NCBI RefSeq assembly: GCF_003999975.1
Contig: NZ_RJAC01000010.1
Location: 1 to 64,000 of the forward strand
From: Actinoplanes solisilvae
Lineage (GTDB): Bacteria > Actinomycetota > Actinomycetes > Mycobacteriales > Micromonosporaceae
Length of the DNA stretch: 64,000 nucleotides
Reading direction: 5' to 3'
Shown: positions 1 through 9,634 of the stretch, in pieces
How the letters are laid out: each line of letters opens with the position of its first letter
Position numbering within the stretch: position 1 is the first letter of the stretch
Program-made: the position numbers and the translations under genes
Notes under the pieces: generated by a model
The model's input: the letters and a program-made list of their open reading frames with translations, nothing else
Told to the model about the DNA's origin: nothing
Database searches by the model: none

Positions 1-103
1 GAAGCTCCGTTTGCACCAGATCTGTGAGAAGACCTGGTCTCAACGGGGCTTCGTCCATATCCGACACGCCGACGCGGGCATCGTCACTCACCGCCACTAT
101 CGA

Positions 104-3100
104 TCATGAAACGGCCGTGCCACCATCGTCGCCGCCCCGGTCGCCGCTGGAGCCACCGGTGCTACGGTTCGAGCCCCCGGTCTTGTTCGCCGGCTTGCTG
201 TTTCCCTTGTTACGACCAGCAGATGATCCTCCGGGATTGCCGCGGGCCTGGGCGTCCTTCTGGACGCTGTTGCCGGTCTTCTTCGTGGCGTTCGAGGCTT
301 TGTTGCTGATGGTGTTGACCTTGTCGGCGGCCTTCCTCTTTGCCGCCTGGGCTGCCTTCTTTGCCCGTTCGATGGCCAGCTTTTTGGCGTTCAAGGCCTG
401 TTTCTCGGCGGCGCGGGCGGCGGCGATCACTGCTTCCGCTGCCTGCCTGGCCTTCTTGAAAGCCTGGATCGCCTCGATGGTGCGGTCGATCGCCTTGGCG
501 ATCTTGCGGGCCTTCAGGACCTTGGCCCACGGGATAGCGCTCAGGATCATGCTGCCGCAGGCCCACATGTCGCCGCCGAAGCAGGCGATGGCGTCGCCGA
601 TACCGAGGATTTCCGACAGGATGCCCCAGGCCGCGCCGAGGATGACATCCGTCAGGGACTTGTTCATCGTGGCCTGGGCGTCGGCCACCTGGGCCGCGCT
701 CAAGCCGGCTCCGGCCAGGGCGGCCGCCATCTCCGACGCGGTCAGCGCGATCGACAGGCCCGTCGGGTCGGCCATGGTGACCGGATTGTTGTGGGCGTAG
801 GCGTAACCGTTGGACTGCAACGGGTCGGCCAGGTCGACGACCGGGTCGGCTGAGATGAAGCGGCCTACCTCGGGGTCGTAGAGGCGGGCGCCCAACGGGA
901 CGTAGCCCGACGGGTCGTCTCGGACTGCGCCCAGGAACCCGGCATTCGTCTGCGCCTGGGTGGCCAGCTTCGCCGCACCGCGCGGGTTGCCGAACGGATC
1001 CTGTTTGTAGATCTGCACCGAAGCGTCGTTGTTGAGGATCACCTCGGCGTACGGGCTGCCCTGGTGATCTCCGGTGACGACCGACAGAGTGTTGACGTTC
1101 GAGCCGCCGTGGGTGGTCCGGATGACCGCGCCGCCCGGGGTGGCGTAGGTGCGCTGCGTGCGCACCAGGAAGCCGCCCTGTTTGGCCGTCACCTGGGCCT
1201 CGCCCAGCAGCAAGGTCGCCTGCTGGCCCTGGATCTTCAGCAGGCGGGCGCCGCCGGGGCCGTAGACGTAGCGGGTCTCGTTCTGCGGCGACCACTGCTG
1301 CGCCGCCGCCGTGGCGCACGTGGCCAGGACGAGCGGGGTGCCGTTGACGATCGCGGCGTCCTTGACCGCCAGGCACAGGCCCGACGCGGGGTGGGTGAAC
1401 TGACCGTTGACGCCGCGGCGCAGCTGCTGGCCCGCGGCGCCGGTGCACTTCTGGAGCTGGAACGCCGAGCCTGCCGTGTTCGCGGCCGGCTGCAGGCACC
1501 AGTCGTCGAACAGGGTCATCGTGCCGAGGGCGGCGTCGGCCTGGCCGGGCTTCGGCTGGAACTTCCACGACTGGGCCAGCGTGCCGTTGCAGGTGTAGAG
1601 CTGAATCGGTTGGTTGGCGACGACCTTGGTAGCGGACAGGTCGATGCATTTGCCGTCCAGACCCACGTACGAGGTCTTGCCGTTGCTGCCCTCGCCGGAG
1701 ATCCGCTCGACCTGGCCGTCGTAGGTCCAGGCGAGCTCCTGCTTGTCACCGTTGTCGATGGACGTGACCGTCTTGGTCTCGCCCGTCTTCTCGTAGAGGC
1801 GCTCGGCCTCCGCGGTGACCGCGGCGCCGTCGGGGGTGACGTACTTTTTCTTGACGTTGGTCAGGGTGTGCGGCTGGCTGCCGTCGGCCGCACCGTACTT
1901 GTAGTCGGTCGTGGCGTCCTTGGCCGTGTTGCCGGTCAGGTCCTTCTCAACCAGTTTCTTGCGGTTGCCGACCAGGTCGTACTCATATTCCTGCCAGTAG
2001 CCCGCGCCGTCGGGGCCGGCCGTGACGTTGAGCGTGCCGTCCGCGGCGAGCGGGGAGCTGCTGCACGTCGTGTTCTTGTCGGTCCACGCCTTCATCAGCT
2101 GGCCGAGCGGGTCGTACGTGAAGCACTGCCGCTCGTCGATGCCAGTGGACTGCTCGCGGATGCCGGTGACGTTGCCGGCGTCGTCGTAGGTGTAGGAGCG
2201 GTTGGAGACCAGGTTGCCGCTGACCAGCGTCTTGTCGCCGGTCTTCTCGCGGTAGACCTGCTGGCGGGTCAGCTCGCCGCTGCTCGGGTCGAACTGCGTG
2301 AGCGCCCACACCCGGGTCGGGTGCGCGCCGAGCGTCGAGCGGACGACCTGGCCGTACGGGGAGTACTCCGTCTCCGAGCCGTACCAGTCCTTGCCGGACA
2401 CCGACAGCGGCAGGCCATCGGCGGTGTAACGCACCAGCAGCTTCTCCGACGGCAGGTTGCCGACGGCGGGCAGCGTGGCCGACTCGGTCAGGCCAGTGTC
2501 AGTGAAGCTGTAGCTGTAGGTGTAGGAGGCGGGCAGGCCGTAGGTGGACGCGACCGAGGCGGGCAGGGTCAGCGTTGTCGAGGTCGGCTGGTAATCGTTG
2601 GTGTAGCCGCCGATGCTCTGCGTGTAGGGCAGGCCGTCGGTGTAGCGGGTCATCTTCGACGGCAGGCCCTTGCCCAGGGTCGCCTTGTCGTATTCGTAGT
2701 CGGCCAGCAGCGTGCCGGTGTCGCCACCCAGGCGCTGGGCGATCGGCCGGGACAGTTCGTCGTAGCCGTTCCAGACTGTGACGTTGCGGGCGTTCGTGGT
2801 CGTCAGCAGGCGGTCACGGTGGTCGTAGGTGGTGCTGGTGGTGCCGGCGTCGGGGTCGGTGGCGGTGACCACCCGGCCGCGCTGGTCGTAGGTCCAGGTC
2901 CACGCGTGGGCTGGGTCCGAGGCGTGGTACGCCTTGGCGAGCTGGCCCTTGGTGTCGTACTCGTACTTCATCGACGTGTGCTCGGTGCGAGCACTGTTCG
3001 TGAAGGTGTCGACCTGTTTGGTGCGGCCCAGCGCGTCGGTGTAGATCCGGTACGAGGCCGCCCCGGTGGGGTTCAGGACCGAGGAGAAGTCAGCTCCGTA

Positions 3101-3418
3101 CGCGTACCGGGTGGGCGGTCAGGCTTGGGATCGTCGCCGAAGACCGGCAGCTCTTCCGTGACGCGGCCGAGGCCGTCGTACTTATAGAGCGTGGAGTTGG
3201 GGACTTCGGTCTTCGATCGGGGAATGAACAGCTGACCCTGCGGCTCCCCCTTGGCGAGGTAGGCGTTGTTGGTCTGCTCGATGTGGCCGAGGTAGTTGTA
3301 GAACGTGTCGGTGATCAGACGTCCGCCGCCGGTGGCTTCCTCCTGCGTCTGGCGTTCCCGGCCCAGGCCGTCATAGATTGCACGAATCGGGGCGGCCGCG
3401 TCGTAGGCTGCCCCCATG
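104..3418 (-). pseudogene. RHS-repeat protein with embedded ricin-B lectin domain, 5'-truncated and frameshifted
   Basis: YD/RHS repeats (YEYDTKGQLAKAY, YDPLGQLMKAW and others) run through this minus-strand gene. A ricin-B-type lectin insert with QSW and QQW motifs lies at about residues 432-563 of the main frame (counted from an ATG at 2971). The RHS core (YVPLGARLYDPEVGRFISADP ... DPTGL) spans about residues 689-737. The C-terminus then has a hydrophobic segment, a Lys/Ala-rich helical stretch and a Gly/Ser/Asn tail; no Hint or recognisable toxin domain is visible. Upstream of about 3110 the repeats continue in a different frame (IYDGLGRERQTQ, YKYDGLGRVTEELPV), which ends at a stop at 3073-3075, so one base appears lost near 3108-3116. 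RHS similarity stops at about 3405, next to the divergent epimerase start, so most of the normal N-terminus (usually over 1000 residues) is missing. Intact relatives are secreted or wall-associated, often polymorphic-toxin carriers. The frameshift could be a sequencing error; the truncation is harder to explain that way. Confidence 0.8.
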
Positions 3419-4375
3419 CGTCGTGTGGTGGTGGTTGGCGCGACCGGGCACGTCGGTACGTTCCTGGTGCCGCGTCTGGTGCGCGCGGGATACGAGGTCG
3501 TCGCGGTCAGCCGGGGTTCGCGGGAGCCGTACGCCTCGTCCCGGGAGTGGCAGAAGGTCGAGCGGATCAGCGCCGACCGCGAGGCTGAGGACGCGGCCGG
3601 CACGTTCGGGGCGCGGATCGCCGCGCTACGACCCGACGTGGTCATCGACATGATCTGCTTCGACGCTTCGTCCGCGGCGCAACTCGTCGAGGCGTTGCGC
3701 CCGAGGCGGCCGCTGCTGGTCTCGTGCGGCACGATCTGGGTGCACGGCCGGGCCGGCGCGATGCCGCTCACCGAGGACGAGCCACGAACGGGGTACGGGT
3801 CGTACGGGGCTGGGAAGGTCGCGGTCGAGGAGTTCCTGCAGCGTCAGACCGATGTGCCGGCGATCGTGCTGCACCCGGGGCACATCAGCGGTCCCGGCTG
3901 GCCGGTGATCACGCCCGCCGGCAACCTCGACCCCGACGTGTGGCGGCGGCTCGCGACCGGGGAACCCTTGGCGTTGCCCGCGCTGGGCCTGGGCGTGCTC
4001 AACCACGTGCACGCCGACGACGTGGCCCAGGCGTTCGAGCGCGCCCTGACCCGCCCCGAGGCGATCGGCTCGAGCTTCCACGTGGTCGCCGCGCAGGCCA
4101 TGAACAGCCGTGGCCTGGCCGCCGGGGTGGCCGCCTGGTTCGGCCGCGAGCCGGTGCTCGACCTGGTCGAGTGGGATGAGTTCGAGCGGCGGGTCGGCAC
4201 GGAACACGCCGCCGTGACCCGCGACCACATCGAACGCAGCATCGCGGCCGGCATCGACCGCGCCCGGGAGGTGCTCGGCTACGCGCCGCGCTACTCCTCC
4301 TTGGAGGCCCTGCACGAGGCACTGCGCTGGCTGGTCGCCAACAAGCAGGTCGACGTCGGCGACCAGCAGTTCTGA
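3416..4375 (+). CDS. NAD-dependent epimerase/dehydratase family protein
   Basis: A 319-residue protein of the extended short-chain dehydrogenase superfamily. The N-terminus carries the Rossmann glycine motif GATGHVG, and YGAGK at about residues 126-130 fits the catalytic YxxxK. Members act on nucleotide sugars or related substrates in the cytoplasm; nothing here fixes the substrate. The ATG lies inside CATG, a palindrome that also gives an ATG to the opposing RHS remnant, so the two frames start within 3 bp of each other. No strong Shine-Dalgarno is visible. The gene stands alone, with about 190 bp before the next gene. The family is reasonably sure; the role is unknown. Confidence 0.75.
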   Translation: MRRVVVVGATGHVGTFLVPRLVRAGYEVVAVSRGSREPYASSREWQKVERISADREAEDAAGTFGARIAALRPDVVIDMICFDASSAAQLVEALRPRRPLLVSCGTIWVHGRAGAMPLTEDEPRTGYGSYGAGKVAVEEFLQRQTDVPAIVLHPGHISGPGWPVITPAGNLDPDVWRRLATGEPLALPALGLGVLNHVHADDVAQAFERALTRPEAIGSSFHVVAAQAMNSRGLAAGVAAWFGREPVLDLVEWDEFERRVGTEHAAVTRDHIERSIAAGIDRAREVLGYAPRYSSLEALHEALRWLVANKQVDVGDQQF

Positions 4376-4567
4376 GCTCACACGGGGGTGGCCCCGAGCG
4401 AGTTGCCACGACCGCGACCCACCATGTCGACCTGTGACCCGGCGTACAGAGTGATCTTGGTCTTGATTTCTCGCACCCCGTTCGGAGGGTCGCAGCCGTT
4501 CTCCTATGGTGCTCGCCGCTGCGTGTCGACACGGGTCGATCGGCGGGCGAATCAGGGAAAAGGTGCA

Positions 4568-5317
4568 ATGAACAGCAAATTTACCGGCGCGGTGGTGGTG
4601 CTGGCTTCCGCGGCGATGCTGGCTGCCGGCTGTGGCGCCAAGGACGACGCCAACGGAGCGGCGCCTGCGGCGCAGGCCACGTCGGCCGGGCCGGCCACCA
4701 ACGGCGTCGAGGCACTCGAGGGCGAGCAGATCCTGCAGAAGGCCAAGGCCGCTCTCAAGGCGGCCCCGTCCTACCACACCAAGGGCAAGGCGGCGGAGGA
4801 CGGCAGCAAGTACGAGTTCGATCTGAAGGCGGCCAAGGATGACGTCCTCGCCGAGATCGTGCTGGACGGGGCCAAGGTCGAACTGCTGCAGGTCACCGGC
4901 AAGCGCTACTTCCGCGCGGACGCCAAATTCTGGGCGATGACCACCGGCGGCAAGGCGCAGGGTGACGCGTTCGCCAAGGTGCTGGGCAAGCGGTGGGTCG
5001 TGGTCAAGCCCGGCGACAAGTCCACCGAGGACATGTTCGCCTTCGCCGACGTCGAGGAGATCCTCGCGCCCGACGGGAAGGTCACCAAGGGTACGGCGAA
5101 GGAGGTCGACGGCAAGCCGGCGATCGGCCTGCTCGACGACGGCGCCGAGGGCGGCACGATGTGGATCGCCACCACCGGCGAGCCCTACCCGCTGCGTATC
5201 GAGGCCAAGGACCCGGCCCAGGGCGGTTCGGTCTTCGACCAGTTCGGTGCGACCTTCCCGGAGCTCAAGGCCCCGGCCGCCGCCGACGTGATCGATATCG
5301 ACAAGCTGAAGAAGTAG
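4568..5317 (+). CDS. LppX/LprAFG-like lipoprotein
   Basis: A 249-residue exported lipoprotein. The signal peptide ends in the lipobox LAAGC at about residues 18-22, so it should be diacylated and anchored outside the membrane. The body (YHTKGKAAEDG, GKRYFRADAKFWAM, then DGGTLYVATTGEPYP-like GTMWIATTGEPYPLRI) matches the pattern of the LppX/LprA/LprF/LprG family, which folds as a half-barrel that binds lipids or lipoglycans. The start at 4568 is preferred because it follows AAAAGG and gives a clean signal peptide; the frame stays open further upstream. Function in lipid carriage is known for mycobacterial relatives and only inferred here. A rho-independent-type hairpin follows. Confidence 0.8.
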   Translation: MNSKFTGAVVVLASAAMLAAGCGAKDDANGAAPAAQATSAGPATNGVEALEGEQILQKAKAALKAAPSYHTKGKAAEDGSKYEFDLKAAKDDVLAEIVLDGAKVELLQVTGKRYFRADAKFWAMTTGGKAQGDAFAKVLGKRWVVVKPGDKSTEDMFAFADVEEILAPDGKVTKGTAKEVDGKPAIGLLDDGAEGGTMWIATTGEPYPLRIEAKDPAQGGSVFDQFGATFPELKAPAAADVIDIDKLKK

Positions 5318-5324
5318 AACGAAC

Positions 5325-5348
5325 GGCCCGCGGCACCCGCCGCGGGCC
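5325..5348 (+). terminator. hairpin terminator after the lipoprotein gene
   Basis: A perfect 10-bp stem GGCCCGCGGC / GCCGCGGGCC with a 4-base loop (ACCC) begins 7 bp after the stop codon. There is no U-tract, as is common in high-GC actinobacteria. Confidence 0.65.
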
Positions 5349-5440
5349 ACGCTCTCACGCGCGCGAGCGGATCCTTGTACGGCCGAGGCATGGACAACGC
5401 GGGCATGGTTGCCGGCGCTGGGCGCGTGAAAAGTCGGGGC

Positions 5441-6843
5441 ATGACGAATTTCACTGGATCGACGGGCAGGCCGTGCCGGGCTCGTCCGGTCGCACGATCG
5501 AGGTTCTGAACCCGGCCAACGGCGAGGTCGTCGGGGAGACGCCGGCGGGCACCGCTGAGGACGTCGACCGGGCTGTGGCCGCCGCGCGGGCCGCGTTCCC
5601 GGGGTGGGCGGCCACTCCCCCGGCCGAGCGGGCCGCCGTCGTGCGCCGCATCGCCGACGGGCTCAAGGAGCGGGCCGAGCAGCTCGCCACCACCATCACC
5701 GCCGAGATGGGTTCGCCCATCTCCCTCTCACGGCAGGCCCAGGCCACGTTCCCCGTGCTGGTCGCCGAGTCGATGCTCGGCCTGGTCGAGGACTTCGCGT
5801 GGAGCGAGGAGCTCGGCACCTCCCTGCTGGTGCGCGAGCCGATCGGCGTGGTCGGGGCGATCACCCCGTGGAACTTCCCGCTGCAGCAGATCGTGTCGAA
5901 GCTGGCGCCGGCGCTGCTGGCCGGCGACACGGTTGTCTTCAAGCCGTCTGAGATCGCGCCGCTGACCGCGGAGATCCTGGCCGAGGTCACCCACGAGGCG
6001 GGGCTGCCCGCGGGCGTCTTCAACGTCGTCTACGGCGAGGGTGCGGTCGTCGGCGAGGCCATCTCGGCCCACCCCGACATCGACATGATCTCGTTCACCG
6101 GGTCGACCCGGGCGGGCAAGCGGATCGGTGCGGTGGCCGCCGCAACCGTCAAGCGGGTCGCACTCGAGCTGGGCGGCAAGGGCGTCACGGTCATCCTCGA
6201 CGACGCCGACTTCAAGGCGGCGGTGACCCGCGGCATCGCGATGTCGTTCACCAACGGTGGGCAGGTCTGCGGCGCGTGGCCGCGGATGCTGGTGCCGGCC
6301 GCCCGGCAGGACGAGGTGATCGCCCTGGCGAAGGAGATCCTCGCGGGCTACTCCGTGGGTGACCCGATGGACGAGACGACGGCGATCGGGCCGATGGCCT
6401 CCGAGGCGCACCGCGAGAAGGTCGAGGGTTACATCAAGCGCGGCATCGAGGAGGGCGCCACCCTGGTCACCGGCGGCCCGGGCAACCCCTTCGAAAAGGG
6501 CGCCTACGTACGCCCGACGATCTTCGCGGACGTCGACCCGAGCTCGGCCATCGCGCAGGAGGAGATCTTCGGCCCGGTGCTGACGATCATTCCGTACGTG
6601 GATGAGGAAGAGGCCGTGGCCATCGCGAACGGCACGCCGTACGGCTTGACGATGGGTGTCTACGGCGAGCCTGAGCACGCCCTGAAGGTCGCGTCACGGC
6701 TGCGGGCCGGGCAGGTCGACGTCAACGACGGCCACTGGAACCCCCTCGCGCCGTTCGGGGGCTACAAGCAGTCGGGCAACGGCCGCGAGTTCGGCCGCGC
6801 GGGTCTCGAGGAGTTCCTGGAGACCAAGTCGATCCAGCGCTGA
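5441..6843 (+). CDS. NAD(P)-dependent aldehyde dehydrogenase, probable frameshift at the start
   Basis: An aldehyde dehydrogenase of about 465 residues that oxidises an aldehyde to the acid with NAD(P). Visible motifs are the cofactor/oxyanion segment TPWNFP, FTGSTRAGK, the general-base region LELGGKG, and the catalytic cysteine in GGQVCGAWPR. The only sensible start, ATG at 5441 (MTNF...), is out of frame with the body, which begins with HWIDGQAVPG. Adding one base near 5450 would give MTNFHWIDGQ, as expected for the family. The next in-frame start is GTG at 5473, which would cost the first ten or so residues. Either a sequencing error or a recent lesion. Substrate not predictable. Confidence 0.8.
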
Positions 6844-6848
6844 AAACC

Positions 6849-6885
6849 GGTGAGCCCGGTCCGCGAAAAGCGGGCCGGGCTCACC
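6849..6885. terminator. bidirectional hairpin between aldehyde dehydrogenase and katG
   Basis: Inverted arms GGTGAGCCCGG and CCGGGCTCACC, extended by CCGC/GCGG around a short A-rich loop, lie between the convergent ends of the aldehyde dehydrogenase and katG genes. It can end transcription from both sides. Confidence 0.7.
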
Positions 6886-6891
6886 GAGCGA

Positions 6892-9126
6892 TCACTTCAG
6901 GTCGTACCGGTCGTTCTCCATGACCTTCGTCCACGCCTTGACGAAGTCGGCCACGAACTTGCCGTGGGCGTCCGCGCTGGCGTAGACCTCGGCCACGGCC
7001 CGCAGCTGCGAGTTCGAGCCGAAGATGAGGTCGACCGCGGTCGCGGTCCACTTCACCTTGCCGGTGGCGAGGTCGACGACGTCGTACACGTGCTCCTCGG
7101 TCTCCGACGCCTTCCACTTCGTGCCCGGGGAGAGCAGGTTGGCGAAGAAGTCGTTGGTGAGCACGCCCGGCTTGTCGGTGAACACGCCGTGCTGCGCGCC
7201 GCCGAAGTTGTTGCCGAGCGCGCGCAGACCGCCGACCAGGACGGTCATCTCGGGGGCGGTCAGATCGAGCATGTACGCCCGGTCGACGAGCAGGACCTCG
7301 GGCTGGGTCTTCTCGCCGGGGCGCAGGTAGTTGCGGAACGCGTCGGCGCGCGGCTCGAGGTAGTGGAACGCCTCGACGTCGGTCTGCTCCTGGGTGGCGT
7401 CGGTGCGGCCCGCCCGGAACGGCACGGTCACCTCGACGCCGGCGTCCTTCGCGGCCTTCTCGACGGCGGCCGAGCCGGCCAGCACGATCAGGTCGGCCAG
7501 CGAGACCTGGGCGCCGCCGGCCGCGTTGAACTCGGCCCGGATGCCCTCGAGAGCGGCGATCACGTCGCCGGTGCCCTGGTTGACCTCCCAGCCGCGCTGC
7601 GGCTCGAGGTTCAGGCGGGCGCCGTTCGCGCCACCGCGCTTGTCGGTCGAGCGGAAGCTGGCGGCCGACGCCCACGCGGTGTTGACGAGCTGCGCGGTGG
7701 TCAGACCCGACTCGAGCACCTTCGCCTTGAGGGCGGCGACGTCGGCGTCGGACACGAGCTCGCCGGTGGCGGCGGGCAGCGGGTCCTGCCAGAGCTGCTG
7801 CTCGGGCACCCACGGGCCGAGGAAACGGGCGACCGGGCCCATGTCGCGGTGCAGCAGCTTGTACCAGGCCTTGGCGAACGCCAGCGCGAACTGGTCGGGG
7901 TTCTCCAGGAAACGACGAGAGATCTTCTCGTACGCGGGGTCGACGCGCAGCGACAGGTCGGTCGTCAGCATCGTCGGGCGGTGCTTCTTCGTGGCGTCGT
8001 ACGCGTCCGGAATGATCTCGTCGGTGGTCTTGGCGACCCACTGCTTGGCGCCGGCCGGGCTCGTGGTGAGCTCCCAGTCGTAGCCGAACAGGATCTCGAA
8101 GAACCGGTTGCTCCACTGGGTCGGCACGTCGGTCCAGGTGACCTCGAGGCCGCTGGTGATCGTGTCGGCGCCCTTGCCGCTGGCGTGGGTGGACAGCCAG
8201 CCCAGGCCCTGCGCCTCGATCGGCGCGCCCTCGGGCTCGGCGCCCACGTGGTCGCCGGCCGGGGCCGCGCCGTGGGTCTTGCCGAAGGTGTGACCACCGG
8301 CGATGAGGGCGACGGTCTCCTCGTCGTTCATCGCCATGCGGCCGAACGTCTCGCGGATGAAGTGCGCCGCGGCCAGGGGGTTCGCGTTGCCGCGGGGGCC
8401 CTCGGGGTTGACGTAGATGAGGCCCATCTCGGTGGCGCCGACGCCCGGTGCCATCGTGGTGTCGGTGGCGTAGCGCTCGTCGCCGAGCCAGGTGTCCTCG
8501 GGACCCCAGAAGATCTCCTCGGGCTCCCAGGTGTCGACGCGGCCGAAGCCGAAGCCGAAGGTCTTGAAGCCCATCGACTCGAGCGCGACGTTGCCGGCCA
8601 GCACGAGCAGGTCGGCCCACGAGATCTGCTGGCCGTACTTGGCCTTGACCGGCCACAGCAGACGGCGAGCCTTGTCGAGGTTGGCGTTGTCGGGCCAGCT
8701 GTTGAGCGGGGCGAAACGCTGCCCGCCGTCGCCGGCGCCGCCGCGGCCGTCCTCGATGCGGTAGGTGCCCGCCGCGTGCCAGCTCAGGCGGATCATCAGG
8801 CCGCCGTAGTGACCGAAGTCGGCCGGCCACCAGTCCTGCGAGGTGGTGAGCACCTCGGTGATGTCGCGCTTGAGCGCCTCGACGTCGAGCTTCGCGAACT
8901 CCTTCGCGTACTCGAAGTCGGGGCCGAGCGGGTTGCCCTTGGACGAGTGGGCGTGCAGCACCGACAGGTCGAGCTGGTTGGGCCACCAGTCGCGGTTGCT
9001 GTGCGGACGGCCACCGGTCTTCGGGGTGGGCGCGTCGATCGCCGGGTTCTCGCTCTCGCTGCCGTGCGCGGTCACCGAGTCGTGGGCGACCGGGCAGCCA
9101 CCGGTCTTGTCCTGCGTGTCGCTCAT
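6892..9126 (-). CDS. katG: catalase-peroxidase KatG
   Basis: A full-length 744-residue bifunctional haem catalase-peroxidase that removes hydrogen peroxide and organic peroxides in the cytoplasm. By counting, the distal residues are R113, W116 and H117 (RLSWHAAGTYR). The cross-linked Met-Tyr-Trp trio is W116, Y238 (GLIYVNPEGP) and M264 (GRMAMND), and the proximal haem ligand is H279 (AGGHTFGKTHG). All sit 9 residues beyond the Mycobacterium tuberculosis KatG positions. Both the active N-terminal and the degenerate C-terminal peroxidase domains are present. The ATG overlaps the furA stop (ATGA), so the genes are translationally coupled and share the FurA-controlled promoter upstream. A shared hairpin terminates the operon. 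Confidence 0.97.
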   Translation of the reverse strand: MSDTQDKTGGCPVAHDSVTAHGSESENPAIDAPTPKTGGRPHSNRDWWPNQLDLSVLHAHSSKGNPLGPDFEYAKEFAKLDVEALKRDITEVLTTSQDWWPADFGHYGGLMIRLSWHAAGTYRIEDGRGGAGDGGQRFAPLNSWPDNANLDKARRLLWPVKAKYGQQISWADLLVLAGNVALESMGFKTFGFGFGRVDTWEPEEIFWGPEDTWLGDERYATDTTMAPGVGATEMGLIYVNPEGPRGNANPLAAAHFIRETFGRMAMNDEETVALIAGGHTFGKTHGAAPAGDHVGAEPEGAPIEAQGLGWLSTHASGKGADTITSGLEVTWTDVPTQWSNRFFEILFGYDWELTTSPAGAKQWVAKTTDEIIPDAYDATKKHRPTMLTTDLSLRVDPAYEKISRRFLENPDQFALAFAKAWYKLLHRDMGPVARFLGPWVPEQQLWQDPLPAATGELVSDADVAALKAKVLESGLTTAQLVNTAWASAASFRSTDKRGGANGARLNLEPQRGWEVNQGTGDVIAALEGIRAEFNAAGGAQVSLADLIVLAGSAAVEKAAKDAGVEVTVPFRAGRTDATQEQTDVEAFHYLEPRADAFRNYLRPGEKTQPEVLLVDRAYMLDLTAPEMTVLVGGLRALGNNFGGAQHGVFTDKPGVLTNDFFANLLSPGTKWKASETEEHVYDVVDLATGKVKWTATAVDLIFGSNSQLRAVAEVYASADAHGKFVADFVKAWTKVMENDRYDLK

Positions 9127-9581
9127 GCTTTTCCTTCCGAGCCTTCGTTTGCCTGGGACGTTTTGTTGAGGGCCGCGCAGTCGGGGCAGGTGCCCCAGTA
9201 GACGACCTCAGCCTCGTCGATCACGAAGCCGTGGTCGTTGGAGGCGGTGAGACACGGGGCCTGGCCGTGGGCGCAGTCGACGTCGGCGATCGCGCCGCAC
9301 GACCGGCACACGACGTGGTGGTGGTTGTCGGCGACGCGCGTCTCGTAGCGGGCGGTCGCGCCGGCGGGCTGGATGCGGCGCACGAGGCCGGCGTCGGTCA
9401 GCGCACGCAGCACGTCGTAGACGGCCTGGTGGGAGACGGCGGGCAGGTCGGCGCGGACCAGCGCGATCACGGTGTCGGTGTCGACGTGCGGGTGGTCGCG
9501 CAACGCGGCGAGCACCGCCAGGCGGGGCCGGGTCACGCGCAACGAGGCCGCCCGCAGCCGCACCTCGAGGTCGGACGTCAC
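9123..9581 (-). CDS. furA: FurA-type peroxide/iron-responsive repressor
   Basis: A 152-residue Fur-family repressor. It has an N-terminal winged helix (RVTRPRLAVLAALRDHPH, then AVSHQAVYDVLRAL), a His-rich metal site (DNHHHVVCRSC) and two CxxC pairs (CRSC, CPDC) typical of the structural zinc. In actinobacteria, furA immediately upstream of katG encodes a redox-sensing autorepressor of the operon. The GTG start at 9581 is chosen because a -10 hexamer ends 6 bases before it, which fits a leaderless mRNA; no Shine-Dalgarno is present. The 4-bp overlap with katG supports co-expression. Confidence 0.92.
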   Translation of the reverse strand: MTSDLEVRLRAASLRVTRPRLAVLAALRDHPHVDTDTVIALVRADLPAVSHQAVYDVLRALTDAGLVRRIQPAGATARYETRVADNHHHVVCRSCGAIADVDCAHGQAPCLTASNDHGFVIDEAEVVYWGTCPDCAALNKTSQANEGSEGKA

Positions 9582-9587
9582 CCGACG

Positions 9588-9628
9588 ACCTTAGGACCCA
9601 AGACTGGAATAAATCAAGTTTAGGACCC
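9588..9628 (-). promoter_or_regulatory. leaderless furA-katG promoter overlapping a FurA-type operator
   Basis: On the minus strand, -35 TTGATT (9612-9617) and -10 TAAGGT (9588-9593) are separated by 18 bases, and the furA GTG follows the -10 after 6 bases. The segment ACTTGATTTATTCCAGT (9603-9619) closely resembles the FurA box described for mycobacterial and streptomycete furA promoters. It overlaps the -35 and spacer, so bound repressor would exclude polymerase. A direct repeat TTAGGACCC (plus-strand reading) flanks the box at 9591-9599 and 9620-9628. Confidence 0.75.
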
Positions 9629-9634
9629 CAGTGT

